DNA of 30,953 nucleotides, from positions 1 through 30,953 of the IMG/VR virus record IMGVR_UViG_3300027849_000039; one strand, 5' to 3'. Below the pieces are notes generated by a model. That model made no database searches and was not told where the DNA came from. It saw nothing but the letters and a program-made list of their open reading frames with translations. Shown piece after piece: positions 30,340 through 30,953 of this stretch. This DNA is from a virus. Both the position numbers and the translations under genes were made by a program. The stretch's first letter is position 1; each line of letters opens with the position of its first letter.

Positions 30340-30953
30340 TTAAAATTTTAACCAGCTAGGTGAATAATAAATACCAACTCCGATTGAAGGACCGGTGCTT
30401 ATTACTTGGTTATTGTTTAAGTTTATTCCATATCCGAAACCAACTCCAATTGACCAACCTGCTTTTTTCTTTTGTTTTTGATTTAATTTATCATTAACAA
30501 TATTAATATTTTCAATCGAAGTAAAATCTAAACCAGGATAAGGGGTTGTAATTCTTAAAATGCTTCTTCCTTCTTCCTTAACGATTGCTGTTGTTAAACT
30601 AATACCTTGATTAAAATCAAATCTAGAGGATTTAACGTTAAACATTGAATCTAATTTTATTAGTTTCAATTCTCCGCTGAACTCTCTATAGTTATATTTA
30701 TCCCAATTTTTATTGTCACTAAACTTAAATGTAACAGTATCTTTGTCTTGTGATACTATAACGTTTGAATTTAAGATAGAATCTTTAATCGTTAAATCAG
30801 TTGAGATTAATGTGTTTATGTTTTCAAGTTTGGTTTTTTCTTTAAGAACCTTATCGTATCTATTTAACAATTTAGATTTATCTGACTTTAATACTTCAAC
30901 ATCATATTCAAATGTTCCTATTTTAGAAACTAATTCGCCATTCTTATTTAACT
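30340..30953 (-). CDS. Partial protein with coil and glycine-rich C-terminus (start outside window)
   Basis: The frame is open to base 30953; my hand translation of the extra part is LNKNGELVSKIGTFEYDVEV then LKSDKSKL. A TTG at 30870 could be taken as a start, but the open frame shows the gene continues. Visible are a charged helical segment (LNRYDKVLKEKTKLENINTL), a strand-rich centre and a C-terminus KKKAGWSIGVGFGYGINLNN ending GIYYSPSWLKF. The last part looks like membrane-associated or barrel strands. Similar C-termini occur in small phage proteins of Bacteroidota, from memory of the pattern only. The function is unknown; a spanin-like lysis role is one idea. Confidence 0.6.
   Translation of the reverse strand, partial: LNKNGELVSKIGTFEYDVEVLKSDKSKLLNRYDKVLKEKTKLENINTLISTDLTIKDSILNSNVIVSQDKDTVTFKFSDNKNWDKYNYREFSGELKLIKLDSMFNVKSSRFDFNQGISLTTAIVKEEGRSILRITTPYPGLDFTSIENINIVNDKLNQKQKKKAGWSIGVGFGYGINLNNNQVISTGPSIGVGIYYSPSWLKF

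Noticed and set aside
1-30953. tRNA genes
   Set aside because: I noticed no clover-leaf with a CCA-ready acceptor stem in the intergenic gaps, all of which are under 150 bases. A tRNAscan search would be decisive.
30871-30953. TTG at 30870 as the start of the last gene
   Set aside because: The frame is open to the window edge and reads as normal protein, so the true start is probably outside.

Overview
The window is part of an AT-rich genome of a large, T4-type tailed phage (myovirus). Every gene I can support lies on the minus strand. The T4-type assignment rests on recognisable homologues of gp43 (DNA polymerase, N-terminal half only), T4 beta-glucosyltransferase, an all-alpha dUTPase/dCTPase, NrdB, UvsW, UvsY, gp61 primase and gp32, together with head-targeted proteins that have T4-style N-terminal tags. 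Starts lack a GGAGG-type ribosome site and instead have A-rich leaders such as TAAAATAA. This is usual in Bacteroidota, so a flavobacterial, probably marine, host is my inference and is not proven.

Layout in transcription order, right to left. 30953-26408: a partial coil/glycine-rich protein, three putative virion genes including a glycine-zipper protein with a head-targeting tag, a RuvC-like nuclease and a small unknown. 26279-22079: a replication and recombination block of gp32, primase, a small unknown, UvsY and UvsW, with a strong sigma70-like promoter in front of gp32. 22035-6118: about 16 kb of virion cargo genes. 6017-3596: small unknowns plus an NDP-sugar dehydratase and a cytidylyltransferase-like protein. 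3547-1: a DUF6378-like protein, beta-glucosyltransferase, dUTPase/dCTPase and half a DNA polymerase, joined by TAATG-type overlaps, then the start of nrdB.

The remarkable part is the cargo block. At least sixteen times between 6.1 and 22.0 kb a reading frame begins with, or contains, a version of MKHVQLFEQFVNE. This matches the known T4 capsid-targeting sequence (MKTYQEFIAE), which directs internal proteins into the prohead and is cut after the Glu by the gp21 protease. The tags sit on quite different bodies: a ligase-like nucleotidyltransferase, an ATP-grasp enzyme, the segment downstream of an alpha/beta hydrolase, and many unknowns. Three very long frames (925, 418 and 603 aa) carry repeated internal copies of ES(L/V)V(N/T)E, which look like further protease sites. 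They therefore read as polyproteins that are packaged and then cut into small modules inside the head. One module also occurs elsewhere as a stand-alone tagged protein, starting just after an equivalent site.

My overall reading is that this phage packs a large, modular, protease-processed set of proteins for delivery with its DNA. The tags are also near-identical 39-bp DNA repeats that could let cargo bodies be exchanged by recombination. The delivered functions are unknown. T4 internal proteins counter host defence and modify host enzymes, so ligase, NMN adenylyltransferase and ATP-grasp enzymes in such a set are attractive candidates for RNA repair or NAD restoration, but that step is inference.
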